This document shows, one piece after another, positions 44,959-53,581 of a DNA stretch of 64,000 nt. The first letter of the stretch is position 1, and each line of letters begins with the position of its first letter. Position numbers and translations under genes: made by a program. Source of the stretch: CAWGGS01 sp963822095 (GTDB lineage Bacteria; Desulfobacterota; Desulfobulbia; Desulfobulbales; Desulfocapsaceae); NCBI GenBank assembly GCA_963822095.1, contig CAWGGS010000066.1, forward strand, positions 51,797-115,796, written 5' to 3'. The notes under the pieces were generated by a model that worked only from the letters and a program-made list of their open reading frames with translations, made no database searches and was not told the origin of the DNA.

Positions 44959-45732
44959 TTATGAATTCAACGTTTTTTGGGCTAGGATGTATTCCTCAAC
45001 CCGCTGCAAGTCTTCACGGGTATCAACCTCAATTGAATCATGTTCTGTCAACACAACCTTAATCCGGTAACCAAATTCAAGGGCTCTTAGTTGCTCCAGT
45101 TTCTCAAAACATTCCCATTCACCTTCGGGCAAAGCGACGAAAGAGAGCAAAAACCCTTTCCTGTAGGCATAAAACCCCAAGTGTTTATAGTAGGTTGGAG
45201 ATTTTCCTTCCTCGGGATTTCTTTGAAAGGGAATTGGCAATCTGGAAAAATACAATGCATAATTCTCGTGAGTAAAAACCGTTTTCACATGGTTGGGGTC
45301 GTTGATTTCTTCAGGGCGGACGATCCGATAAATGAGTGTTGACATAGGTAGAGAAGGATCATCAAGAAGAGGTCTGGCAACCTGCTCTACAATTTTGGAA
45401 TCGAATAGAGGTTGATCACCTTGAATATTGACTACCACATCATGCTCGGATATGCCGAGAATTTCAGCCGCCTCTGCAAGTCTATCCGAACCTGAAACAT
45501 GATCATCTCGTGTCAGGACATATTCTCCGCCAAAAGACTTCACACATTCGCCAATGCGTAAATCATCGGTAGCAACCACCACCCTGGACAAGAGATCTAC
45601 TTGTTGGGCACGCTCAACCACATGTTGGAGCATCGGTTTTCCGGCAATTAATGCCAGAGGTTTTCCGGGGAATCTATTTGATTGGTACCTGGCAGGGATT
45701 ATTGCAATAACTTCCGCTTTACTGTTTTGCAT
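44959..45732 (-). CDS. kdsB: CMP-KDO synthetase
   Basis: Activates KDO for the LPS inner core. The 257-residue protein starts at the ATG at 45732 (a TTG three codons earlier is possible) and has IPARYQSNRFPGKPLA, VATDD, RDDHVSGSDRLAEA, VVNIQGDQPL and the C-terminal IEVDTREDLQRVE. Length is normal. It heads a minus-strand group with the CofD-like gene and the receiver. No kdsA or kdsC is nearby. Confidence 0.96.
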   Translation of the reverse strand: MQNSKAEVIAIIPARYQSNRFPGKPLALIAGKPMLQHVVERAQQVDLLSRVVVATDDLRIGECVKSFGGEYVLTRDDHVSGSDRLAEAAEILGISEHDVVVNIQGDQPLFDSKIVEQVARPLLDDPSLPMSTLIYRIVRPEEINDPNHVKTVFTHENYALYFSRLPIPFQRNPEEGKSPTYYKHLGFYAYRKGFLLSFVALPEGEWECFEKLEQLRALEFGYRIKVVLTEHDSIEVDTREDLQRVEEYILAQKTLNS

Positions 45733-45805
45733 TTTTATCAATAGGTGTATATTTTCAATAATAGAGCTATATTAACAAATACGTTTGACTCTATGAACAA
45801 AAATT

Positions 45806-46603
45806 TTGCAATCCAATAATCACATTTCTCTTTTCATCTCCTGCACACCGTCATCCGGGCCCCTCCTTGAAAAAGCAGAGGCCCTTGCTGAAAAGCTCCA
45901 TCTTCCATTTTTTGATAACCCATTAAAACATAAAGGTATTTACCTGATATATACCGATCATCATCTCGAATTACGGGAAAACCTTCACCTGGAAAAAACT
46001 ACGATACGCCCTCTCTTTATTGATTTCATCAAAGGGAAAAACGGCTATCGACGTTTGCAAAATCCAACCATCAACCAACCTTTGGCCCGTGCCGTCGGCA
46101 TTAAACCAGGTTTTAGACCGAGTGTTTTGGACGGAACTGCTGGCCTTGGTGGTGACGGATACGCTCTGGCTTGCCTTGGTTGTAATGTAACAATGGTTGA
46201 GCGTTCCCACGTCCTTGGAGCACTTCTTGAAGACGGTCTTGAACGAGGACTTAATAACGATGGAGTAGGAAAGATTATCCGGGAGAGGCTCACTCTTATT
46301 GTAGCTGATACAAGGGAGATTTTAAAAACAATTTTCCCCCGTCCCTTTTCAATATATCTCGATCCGATGTATCCCAAGCGCCGGAAATCGGCTCTAAATA
46401 AAATTGAAATGCGTATTCTTCGCGCTCTTGTCGGAGATGATCTGGATGGTCCCTCCCTTCTTCATTGTGCTCTAGAGAGAGCAGTCAACAGGGTGGTCGT
46501 TAAACGCCCGAAAGAGGCGCCGATACTCGCAGGAAGTCCACCCACTCGGCAAATCTTGATGAAATCGAGCCGGTTTGACGTCTATATGGTTGACAACACA
46601 TAA
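45806..46603 (+). CDS. rsmJ: 16S rRNA m2G1516 methyltransferase (RsmJ)
   Basis: 265 residues from a TTG start at 45806; the nearby ATG at 45793 is out of frame. The SAM-binding motif is VLDGTAGLGGDGYALA, followed by VERSHVLGALLEDGLERG, a LIVADTREIL segment, and the catalytic-type motif YLDPMYPKRRKSAL, all typical of the RsmJ/YhiQ family. The N-terminal ~90 residues are the less conserved cap. No ribosome site is visible, so the exact start is uncertain. Divergent from kdsB and convergent with rlmH. Confidence 0.9.
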   Translation: MQSNNHISLFISCTPSSGPLLEKAEALAEKLHLPFFDNPLKHKGIYLIYTDHHLELRENLHLEKTTIRPLFIDFIKGKNGYRRLQNPTINQPLARAVGIKPGFRPSVLDGTAGLGGDGYALACLGCNVTMVERSHVLGALLEDGLERGLNNDGVGKIIRERLTLIVADTREILKTIFPRPFSIYLDPMYPKRRKSALNKIEMRILRALVGDDLDGPSLLHCALERAVNRVVVKRPKEAPILAGSPPTRQILMKSSRFDVYMVDNT

Positions 46604-46654
46604 GCTTTCAACACTCCTGACTATACTTTTTCACTGTGAAGATGAGCATATGGC

Positions 46655-46686
46655 ATCATAAATCATATCTTTATTTATGATATTTT
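46655..46686 (+). terminator. AT-rich terminator-like hairpin after rsmJ
   Basis: ATCATAAA (46655-46662) pairs with TTTATGAT (46674-46681), loop of 11, followed by ATTTTT. It overlaps the rlmH stop codon on the other strand. The stem is weak in GC. Confidence 0.4.
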
Positions 46687-47138
46687 TCCCCTGCCTTGAT
46701 GGTATAGGCCCGATAAAGCTGCTCCAAGAGAAACAGTCTTGTCATATCGTGGGTAAAAGTCATTTTTGATAGAGAAAACAGCAGATCTGCTTGACCTACG
46801 ACCTCTTCGGAGAGCCCCAGAGCTCCGCCGATGATAAAACAGATCCTCTTTACACCTTGCAGCTCCCAACCCTGGATAAGCTCAGCTACCTCTTCGGATG
46901 TGAATTGTCTGCCCCTTGAGTCTAAGGCTATCTTAAAGGCCTGCGGAGCCGCATTGGCCAACAGTATTTTTCCTTCCTGTTCCTTTACCGAATCATCGTT
47001 TGCCTTGCTGATTTTATGAGCCTTTAAGATTTTTACGGTGATCTGGGTATAATGTTTCAGTCGTGACAGATATGCTGCTATCCCATCCGAGAGGTAGGAA
47101 TCTTTGGTCTTTCCAAGAAATAACAACTCAATATGCAT
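46671..47138 (-). CDS. rlmH: 23S rRNA pseudouridine-1915 N3-methyltransferase
   Basis: 155-residue SPOUT methyltransferase acting on helix 69 of the 70S ribosome. It has LDSRGRQFTSEEVAELI, FIIGGALGLSEEV and the C-terminal SLSKMTFTHDMTRLFLLEQLYRA-type ending (segments), with the closing AGEKYHK, all diagnostic. Normally it follows nadD-rsfS; here it stands downstream of a YkgJ-type gene on the minus strand, convergent with rsmJ, another rRNA methylase. Confidence 0.97.
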   Translation of the reverse strand: MHIELLFLGKTKDSYLSDGIAAYLSRLKHYTQITVKILKAHKISKANDDSVKEQEGKILLANAAPQAFKIALDSRGRQFTSEEVAELIQGWELQGVKRICFIIGGALGLSEEVVGQADLLFSLSKMTFTHDMTRLFLLEQLYRAYTIKAGEKYHK

Positions 47139-47237
47139 TATTCTTCCCGCCTTTTTTTCATTCTTATGCCGGAACCGGATAGTCTCTCAGAACAATAGAC
47201 ATGGCAGGTGGTATGGTGATACTTTTTTGAGATTTCC

Positions 47238-47630
47238 CTACTCCTTTGAGGGCTTTTTTACCAATTCATTCATTTTGCGACAAAAAGTTTCATAGGTGAT
47301 ATTACAGTCGATACCAGGGCAAGATTCCCGAATGGTTTCAAGGTTTACAGAATCCAAGAGTATGGACGGATGTAGAGGCCATTGCGCACACCGCCACGGC
47401 CGTCCTTGATGCACGGTGCAACCTTCCTCATAAAAAATACAATGTCCATCAACCGTCCGCATCTGTACCTGACCATCACGAATGAGCCAGTATTTTTCTG
47501 CGGTTTCCTTTTCAGTCAGTCCCAAACAGACCGACATTCTTCTTCTGTCATCAGCATTCAAGGATACGGTCGTTTCTCCATGACAGCAAAATCCGCACCT
47601 CTTACATTGAAATATGTTTTCAGACATCAC
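47238..47630 (-). CDS. YkgJ-type cysteine-cluster protein
   Basis: 130 residues with the zinc- or iron-chelating CxxCxxCC pattern of the UPF0153/YkgJ family: CKRCGFCCHG near the start, then CIFYEEGCTVHQGRPWRC and ESCPGIDC. The order and spacing of the eight-Cys set match the family, whose function is not settled. It lies about 100 bases upstream of rlmH on the same strand. It is followed upstream by an intrinsic terminator that isolates it from algH. Confidence 0.88.
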   Translation of the reverse strand: MMSENIFQCKRCGFCCHGETTVSLNADDRRRMSVCLGLTEKETAEKYWLIRDGQVQMRTVDGHCIFYEEGCTVHQGRPWRCAQWPLHPSILLDSVNLETIRESCPGIDCNITYETFCRKMNELVKKPSKE

Positions 47631-47711
47631 TTTGTTCTATATGAAATTTTACGACGAGTAACCGAATCTTTATTGTGAATAGTATACCGTCTCACGCCAA
47701 TTGATCCCCCC

Positions 47712-47752
47712 AAAAAAACGCGTAACTCTCCTGTCGAGTTACGCGTTTTTAA
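47712..47752 (-). terminator. Bidirectional intrinsic terminator after algH
   Basis: AAAAACGCGTAACTC (47714-47728) pairs perfectly with 47736-47750, a 15-bp stem with a 7-base loop, A-run on the left and T-run on the right. It lies 18 bases after the algH stop and works by pattern on both strands. Confidence 0.9.
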
Positions 47753-47768
47753 TCTTGTCGATAATTTT

Positions 47769-48344
47769 TCAGGCGTTTCCTACTATATCACCGAAAACGG
47801 AGATATCGATACCATACATCATGGCGGCAGTTCGCCATTTATCCTCATCCGGAACATCAAAGATAACATGATCTTCTGCTGGAACCATCAACCATCCATC
47901 GTCGACAAGCTCCTGTTCCAACTGCCCGGGGCCCCATCCTGCATATCCAAGAATAAACAAATACTTTTCCGGTCCTTTTTGCCTGGCAATGTCCTCCAAC
48001 ACCCGAGTCTCTCTTGACAAAGATATTGTGGAACTTACCTCAAGCTGAAATTCAGTTCGATAATCGGATTTATAAAGGATAAAGGCTGATTCCAGTTCAA
48101 CAGGACCTCCGATATATACAGGAGGCAACTGAACAGCGGGAACCGGGAGTCCCGCACCCTTAATTATCTCAGTCAACGAAAAAAGAGGATTCGGTTTGTT
48201 GATGGCCACCCCCATAGCCCCTTCATGGCTATGGGCACAAATATATATTACCTGTTCCTCAAAACGAGGATCCGGCATTTTAGGTGTTGAAATCAAGAAC
48301 GATCCGATAAGATTATCTATTACAGACGGGGATTGGGTATCCAT
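47769..48344 (-). CDS. YqgE/AlgH family protein
   Basis: 191 residues from the ATG at 48344 (a TTG two codons earlier is possible). Signature segments are GSFLISTPKMPDPRFEEQVIYIC, AMGVAINKP, YIGGPVE and the end FILGYAGWGPGQLEQEL...GWLMVP (each shorter in the family profile). The family is widespread in Gram-negative bacteria. The original AlgH was linked to alginate regulation, but the molecular role is unknown. It is a single gene with its own terminator. Confidence 0.93.
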   Translation of the reverse strand: MDTQSPSVIDNLIGSFLISTPKMPDPRFEEQVIYICAHSHEGAMGVAINKPNPLFSLTEIIKGAGLPVPAVQLPPVYIGGPVELESAFILYKSDYRTEFQLEVSSTISLSRETRVLEDIARQKGPEKYLFILGYAGWGPGQLEQELVDDGWLMVPAEDHVIFDVPDEDKWRTAAMMYGIDISVFGDIVGNA

Positions 48345-48631
48345 AAACAATACTATGAAAAATTCATGGAAGAACTCGTATTCGGCAATTTACACATTCT
48401 TCCTTTTATACTTTATTTGTATCAAATCTTCTCCGCACAAGTCAAGATAACAGCGAGACGATGAAGGTTCCGTGGGGTGCAGCACTGTATTATTGCATAA
48501 TATTACCACAATTTAACCCGGTAATACGAATTCTTCAATTGCTCATTATAACAAAATGATTATAAAATACAGTGGTTATATAATCTTTCTTCTCCAATGT
48601 TTCCTCATCCTTACCTTAACGATGCGTTCAT

Positions 48632-50836
48632 ATGCACACAAAAGACATAATAGATAAAATAGTCCTGTCTGAATATCACGATCCTTTTCAGGCCTTAGGG
48701 GTTCATTTCTTTGAACCCAATATGGCCGTCATTCGAACATTTCAACCCCATGCCGTTGGCGTCGATGTCCTTATTGGTACGAAGACCTACGCCATGACCA
48801 GGGTAAGCAATGAGGGGATATTCGAGTTTGAAATCAAGCGCTCAAAATGTCCTGATCCGGATTTTCACCCTTTTAATTATCGTTTTCATATCACCTATCT
48901 TGACGGCAACACATATATCACCAACGATTGCTATCGTTTTTTACCGCAGCTTGGAGAAGAAGATAGATATCTTTTCAATTCCGGAACCAACTACGCCCTT
49001 TATGATCATATGGGAGCCCATCCTGCTACCTATGAAAACATATCGGGAACAATATTTAGAGTCTGGGCTCCGGCGGCAAAAAGGGTTTCGGTTCTTGGAA
49101 AATTCAATGGTTGGGATGGCCGGGTCCACCAAATGCGGTCTTTGGAGTCCACTGGAATATGGGAAATCTTTATCCCCGGTGTCGCACAGGATGAACTGTA
49201 TAAATATGAGATCAAAACCCAACAAGACGAAATCAAGGTAAAATCTGACCCGTTTCAATTTTTTGGAGAATTTCGCCCCAATACGGCCTCCATTGTCCGT
49301 GACTTGAACGCTTACAGCTGGGGAGACACAGCCTGGCAGCAAAAACAACGAACAAACCCTCCCTACGACAGACCGCTTTCAATATATGAAATTCATCCAG
49401 GATCCTGGAAACGCGACCCGGAAAATCCTGATCGTTTCCTTACTTTCAAAGAACTGGCTGGAGAAATAATTCCCTATGCTAAAAAACTTGGTTTTACCCA
49501 TATCGAACTTATGCCGGTCATGGAACATCCTCTGGATGAATCATGGGGATATCAGGTTACAGCTCCCTTCAGCTTGACCAGTCGTTATGGAATCCCGGAA
49601 GATTTTATGTATTTTGTCGACCAATGTCATCAAAATGATATCGGGGTGATTCTTGATTGGGTTCCTGCACATTTCCCAAAGGATGACTACAGCCTTGGCA
49701 GATTTGATGGAACGGCTCTTTACGAGCATGAAGACCCTAAAAAAGGCTACCACCCTGAATGGGGTACTCTGATCTACAACTATGGTCGTAAAGAGGTCAG
49801 CAATTTTCTTATAGCCAATGCCCTCTTCTATCTCGACAAGTATCATGTCGACGGCCTGCGTGTCGATGCCGTTGCCTCAATGCTGTATTTGGACTATTCC
49901 CGGAAGGACGGGGAGTGGATTCCCAACTGTTATGGTGGACACGAAAATCTGGAGGCCATTGAATTTATTCGTCATATGAACGCGGTTGTCTACCAATATT
50001 TTCCCAACACACTTATGGTCGCGGAAGAATCAACAAGCTTTTACGGCGTATCAAAACCTGCCGATTCCGGTGGACTCGGCTTTGGTTTTAAATGGAATAT
50101 GGGCTGGATGAATGATATTTTGAGTTACTTTACAAAAGATCCGCTCTTTAGAAAATATCACCACAATGTCTTGACCTTTTCCATTGTGTATGCCTTTACG
50201 GAAAATTTCATCCTGCCGCTGTCCCACGATGAGGTCGTTCACGGTAAGGGTTCACTTATCAATAAGATGCCGGGTGATCTTTGGCAAAAATTTGCCAATC
50301 TCCGTTTGCTTTTTATGACAATGTGGATGCACCCGGGAAAGAAGCTCTTGTTTATGGGAGGGGAATTCGGCCAGTGGTCAGAATGGTACTGCAAAACGAG
50401 TCTTGACTGGCACCTTCTTGAACAAAATGATTTTCATGCTAAATTACTGCTCTTCGTCTCTGAGCTTAACCACTTTTACCGGGAAAACCCATCACTATGG
50501 GAACAGGATTTTTCTTATGAAGGGTTCCAATGGATAGACCTGGAGGACAGGAACAACTCTATCATTTCCTTTGCACGCTTTGCCAAAGATCGTAAAGACC
50601 ACCTTGTCTGCCTTTTAAATTTCACCCCCCAACCCCTTTCCTCATACAAGCTTGGGCTTCCAACAGGGTCACGGTATCGTGAAATTTTCTGTTCAGACGA
50701 TTCCCGTTACGGTGGTACCGACAAAAGTGATAAAATAATCTATACTGCCATTGCAGAACCCCATGCGCAGGCAGAATTTCATACAACCTTGACAGTCCCA
50801 CCTCTGGCAGGGGTGATTTTGCAGCCATGCGGATAG
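48632..50836 (+). CDS. glgB: 1,4-alpha-glucan (glycogen) branching enzyme
   Basis: GH13 enzyme that introduces alpha-1,6 branches into glycogen. The 734-residue protein has two N-terminal sandwich modules (about 15-110, and CBM48 at about 125-215), then the catalytic barrel with YEIHPGSWKR, DWVPAHFP, the nucleophile Asp in GLRVDAVASML, the acid/base Glu in VAEESTS, and LSHDEVVHGKGSL. A C-terminal beta domain ends the protein. Length equals the long E. coli-type form. No glgA, glgC or glgP lies in the window. The start region has no strong ribosome site. Confidence 0.97.
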   Translation: MHTKDIIDKIVLSEYHDPFQALGVHFFEPNMAVIRTFQPHAVGVDVLIGTKTYAMTRVSNEGIFEFEIKRSKCPDPDFHPFNYRFHITYLDGNTYITNDCYRFLPQLGEEDRYLFNSGTNYALYDHMGAHPATYENISGTIFRVWAPAAKRVSVLGKFNGWDGRVHQMRSLESTGIWEIFIPGVAQDELYKYEIKTQQDEIKVKSDPFQFFGEFRPNTASIVRDLNAYSWGDTAWQQKQRTNPPYDRPLSIYEIHPGSWKRDPENPDRFLTFKELAGEIIPYAKKLGFTHIELMPVMEHPLDESWGYQVTAPFSLTSRYGIPEDFMYFVDQCHQNDIGVILDWVPAHFPKDDYSLGRFDGTALYEHEDPKKGYHPEWGTLIYNYGRKEVSNFLIANALFYLDKYHVDGLRVDAVASMLYLDYSRKDGEWIPNCYGGHENLEAIEFIRHMNAVVYQYFPNTLMVAEESTSFYGVSKPADSGGLGFGFKWNMGWMNDILSYFTKDPLFRKYHHNVLTFSIVYAFTENFILPLSHDEVVHGKGSLINKMPGDLWQKFANLRLLFMTMWMHPGKKLLFMGGEFGQWSEWYCKTSLDWHLLEQNDFHAKLLLFVSELNHFYRENPSLWEQDFSYEGFQWIDLEDRNNSIISFARFAKDRKDHLVCLLNFTPQPLSSYKLGLPTGSRYREIFCSDDSRYGGTDKSDKIIYTAIAEPHAQAEFHTTLTVPPLAGVILQPCG

Positions 50837-50955
50837 GATCATTGGACGACAGGTTTCAACACCGCTGTACTCAGAAGTAATGGTATGGCTTTTACAACAA
50901 TAACCTCAACCGGGATTAAACCATGACGACGCCTACACAAGCCCCAGGAGATAAG

Positions 50956-51105
50956 ATGAAAAAAGCACTTACCCTTTTCAGCGACCTCCTGGAAAGACAT
51001 CCGGAAAAAAGTAGAGTCACCTTGCTTCATGAAGTGGAAATAAAATTTGATCTTTCACCCAAAGAGTGTGAATTTTTAAACAATCATTTTGATAAAGAAA
51101 AATAA
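50956..51105 (+). CDS. Small 49-residue protein coupled to the DUF4126 gene
   Basis: The ATG at 50956 follows an AGGAGATAAG site with good spacing; a longer frame from 50923 has none. The product is basic then acidic, with LFSDLLERHPEKSRVTLLHE and DLSPKECEFLNNHF, predicted mostly helical and cytosolic. The stop TAA shares its last A with the next start ATG at 51105, a sign of translational coupling. I do not recognise the family. The helix-turn-helix-like DLSPKECEFLNNHF could equally be chance. Confidence 0.65.
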   Translation: MKKALTLFSDLLERHPEKSRVTLLHEVEIKFDLSPKECEFLNNHFDKEK

Positions 51106-51764
51106 TGCAGACCTATCAGCAATTGATTTCAACCATCGCCCTGACCATGGGTACTGCCTGGGCTAGCGGAATCAACCTCTACGCGACTATCGGCACTCTG
51201 GGAATCCTTGGCGCAACAGGAAATATCGTCCTTCCTGCACATTTGCAGGTTCTGCAAAATCCTTTAGTAATCGGTGCGGCATGTCTTATGTATCTGGTCG
51301 AATTTTTTGCCGATAAGACTCCGGGAGTCGACACAGGATGGGATGTAATTCACTCTTTTATCCGAATCCCTGCCGGTGTGATGCTGGCCGCCGGCGCAGT
51401 TGGGGATGTCAACCCGGCGGTTGCAATTGCTGCAGGCATTCTAGGCGGAGGGGTTACGGCAACAAGCCATGCTCTCAAGGCAGGTTCTAGGGTCTTGATA
51501 AATACCTCACCGGAACCCTTCAGCAACTGGACTGCGTCCGTTATTGAAGATATTGCTGTTATTGCCGGAATCTATACGGCCCTGCATCATCCCATACTGT
51601 TTCTGGGACTCTTTGTCCTGTTTATTCTTTTGGCAATCTGGATTCTTCCCAAATTGTGGAAGGGAATCAAGACAATCTTTTCGAAGATAAAAAACCTTTT
51701 CCAACGAAAAACAGTACCGAGTGGCCCCACGGATAAAGAACCACCCGAATTGCCCTTTCAATGA
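51105..51764 (+). CDS. DUF4126 family membrane protein
   Basis: 219 residues with five or so hydrophobic segments. The family-type start TWASGINLYATIGTLGILG (segment) is followed by YLVEFFADKTPGVDTGWDVIHSFIRIPAG, AIAAGILGGGVTATSHALKAGSR and NWTASVIEDIAVIAG, all matching DUF4126, a conserved inner-membrane family of unknown function. The C-terminal ~40 residues are basic then Pro-rich and cytosolic. Its last 7 bases overlap the end of the histidine kinase gene on the other strand. Confidence 0.88.
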   Translation: MQTYQQLISTIALTMGTAWASGINLYATIGTLGILGATGNIVLPAHLQVLQNPLVIGAACLMYLVEFFADKTPGVDTGWDVIHSFIRIPAGVMLAAGAVGDVNPAVAIAAGILGGGVTATSHALKAGSRVLINTSPEPFSNWTASVIEDIAVIAGIYTALHHPILFLGLFVLFILLAIWILPKLWKGIKTIFSKIKNLFQRKTVPSGPTDKEPPELPFQ

Positions 51765-53569
51765 ACAGGAAGGCCGACGTTTACGGTCGTCCCTTTACCG
51801 GCCGAACTTTCAAATTCGATGTTCCCTCCATGTTCTTCCATTATCTTTGCCGATAACGCAAGACCAAGGCCCGTGCCATTGTTTTTCGTAGTGAAATACG
51901 GATCAAAAACCTTTGATGTGTATTGAGGATCAATTCCGCAGCCGCTATCGGTTATGGTACAGATAACGAAATCGTTTTCCAAAGAAGCCGTTACCCTGAG
52001 AAACCCGCCGTTTTCCATAGCCTGAATCGAATTTAAGAAAAGATTGAGAAATACCTGATTGAGCTTGTCCTGGTCCGCTTCCACCATCGGCAAATCCTCT
52101 GCGAAATCGGTCTCCAACCGTATTCCCATAGTTTCAGCATCCATACGGATCAAGCTAAGGGCCTTTTGCAGTACCGGAACCAGGGAAATTTTCATCGTCT
52201 GCAGCTTATGGGGCCTGGCGTAATCCAGCAGCTCTCCTATGCTTCTATTCAACCGTTCAACCTCCCGGACAAGGGTCTTGGCCGTTTCCTGATCGTTGGT
52301 GTTTTCCTGAAATCTAGACTTTAGCAAAACAGCCAGTCCCTTAATGGAACTCAAGGGATTTCTGAGTTCGTGAGCCACACCTGCCGCCATTTTTCCAAGA
52401 GCTGCCAGTTTTTCATTTCTGCGCAGTTCATCTTCTAGTTCTTTTATTTGGCTCAAGTCTTGAATAAGGAGCATCTTTCCGGCGAAACGATCCTCATTAT
52501 CTACGACCGAGAGTCCTGCAAGCAAGAGCGAGCGTTTCCTTTTTGTACCATCAGTCAGTGTTATTTCCTGCTGTTGCACGGTATTGCAATCCATCTTTGT
52601 CTGTCCAAGAACATCGGCGAGAGGCATTGGCAAGACCTTTTCAGGCAAATGGCCCATGGCATCCGTTTCACTGACACCGACAATCTCAACCGCTGAATGG
52701 TTACAGATGCGGATATTACCTTGACTGTCGGTCGCGATAAGCCCCACGGGCATCGAAGATATCAACATGTCGGTAAACGCACGAATTCTTTGCAGCCTGC
52801 TTTGTGACCCTTTAAGCCCTTGCAGAGTCAAGAGGGAAAGCCATCCCCCGACTCCGACCAGGAGCAGGACAAAGGAGAGAAAGATTATCTGCAACAACTG
52901 CCGCTTCACTGCCATATTAAACTGGGCCAAATCCAGCTCTACCAGGATGGTGAATTTCTTTGTGCTGAGATTTTGCAGTTGCTCCCGCCATTTTTGATAT
53001 TCAGGATGACGACGGATAAAGCGTTCCAATAAATTCTTGTCGGGTTTTCGGCCGCTGAGGGTCGGCGAATAGAGTTTAATCCCGAAGGGTGAGAAAATAG
53101 CGGCCACCTGAAAAACGTCCGCGGAATCTGCATGATCTTTGCTGATCCTGTATTTCCCATCGACATTTTTTTCCTCTTCCAACGATTCGACAAACCCCAG
53201 TGTTGCTTCGCCGACTCTGGTCCCGATATCTTCTCGATTCGAACTCGCAAGTATGATTCCTTCCGAATCGAGAAGTCCTAAAAAGTTGACGCCAGGTTGA
53301 CCTGCCGTATAATCGATTGCCTTCTGTACATGATCCGTCCAGCGCCACATGGCCATATGGATGTCTCTGACATCACCCCGCAGAGAAGCTCTGGAGTTCG
53401 AAATCACAAAACGAATAATGGTTATCCCTTTTTGCAACAGGGCTTCCGTCATCAGCTTTCTTTCGCGTTGGTAGTTATTCAGCGCAAATGCACCGATAAT
53501 TAACGCTAAAAGCGCACAGGCTGCTGCAAAGAGCCAGGGAGAAACCTCTACCAACCGTTGTTTTTTCAT
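51758..53569 (-). CDS. Membrane sensor histidine kinase
   Basis: 603 residues. There is one membrane helix at about 13-31 and a second at about 225-248, which bracket a ~190-residue periplasmic sensor resembling that of ZraS-type kinases. A PAS domain (about 265-375) follows, then HisKA with the phospho-acceptor His in GVAHELRNPLSSIKG, and HATPase_c with N-box NLFLNSIQAM, GCGIDP and NNGTGLGLAL. The closing 'GTTVNVGLP' is typical of NtrB/AtoS-like kinases. No response regulator lies next to it, so it is an orphan here. The next gene upstream is the phosphorylase-like protein. Confidence 0.93.
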   Translation of the reverse strand: MKKQRLVEVSPWLFAAACALLALIIGAFALNNYQRERKLMTEALLQKGITIIRFVISNSRASLRGDVRDIHMAMWRWTDHVQKAIDYTAGQPGVNFLGLLDSEGIILASSNREDIGTRVGEATLGFVESLEEEKNVDGKYRISKDHADSADVFQVAAIFSPFGIKLYSPTLSGRKPDKNLLERFIRRHPEYQKWREQLQNLSTKKFTILVELDLAQFNMAVKRQLLQIIFLSFVLLLVGVGGWLSLLTLQGLKGSQSRLQRIRAFTDMLISSMPVGLIATDSQGNIRICNHSAVEIVGVSETDAMGHLPEKVLPMPLADVLGQTKMDCNTVQQQEITLTDGTKRKRSLLLAGLSVVDNEDRFAGKMLLIQDLSQIKELEDELRRNEKLAALGKMAAGVAHELRNPLSSIKGLAVLLKSRFQENTNDQETAKTLVREVERLNRSIGELLDYARPHKLQTMKISLVPVLQKALSLIRMDAETMGIRLETDFAEDLPMVEADQDKLNQVFLNLFLNSIQAMENGGFLRVTASLENDFVICTITDSGCGIDPQYTSKVFDPYFTTKNNGTGLGLALSAKIMEEHGGNIEFESSAGKGTTVNVGLPVH

Positions 53570-53581
53570 GCCGTTGTAACT

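Noticed and set aside
46631..46690. Strong shared terminator between rsmJ and rlmH
   Set aside because: The stem is AT-only in its core, so it is kept only as a weak terminator-like feature.
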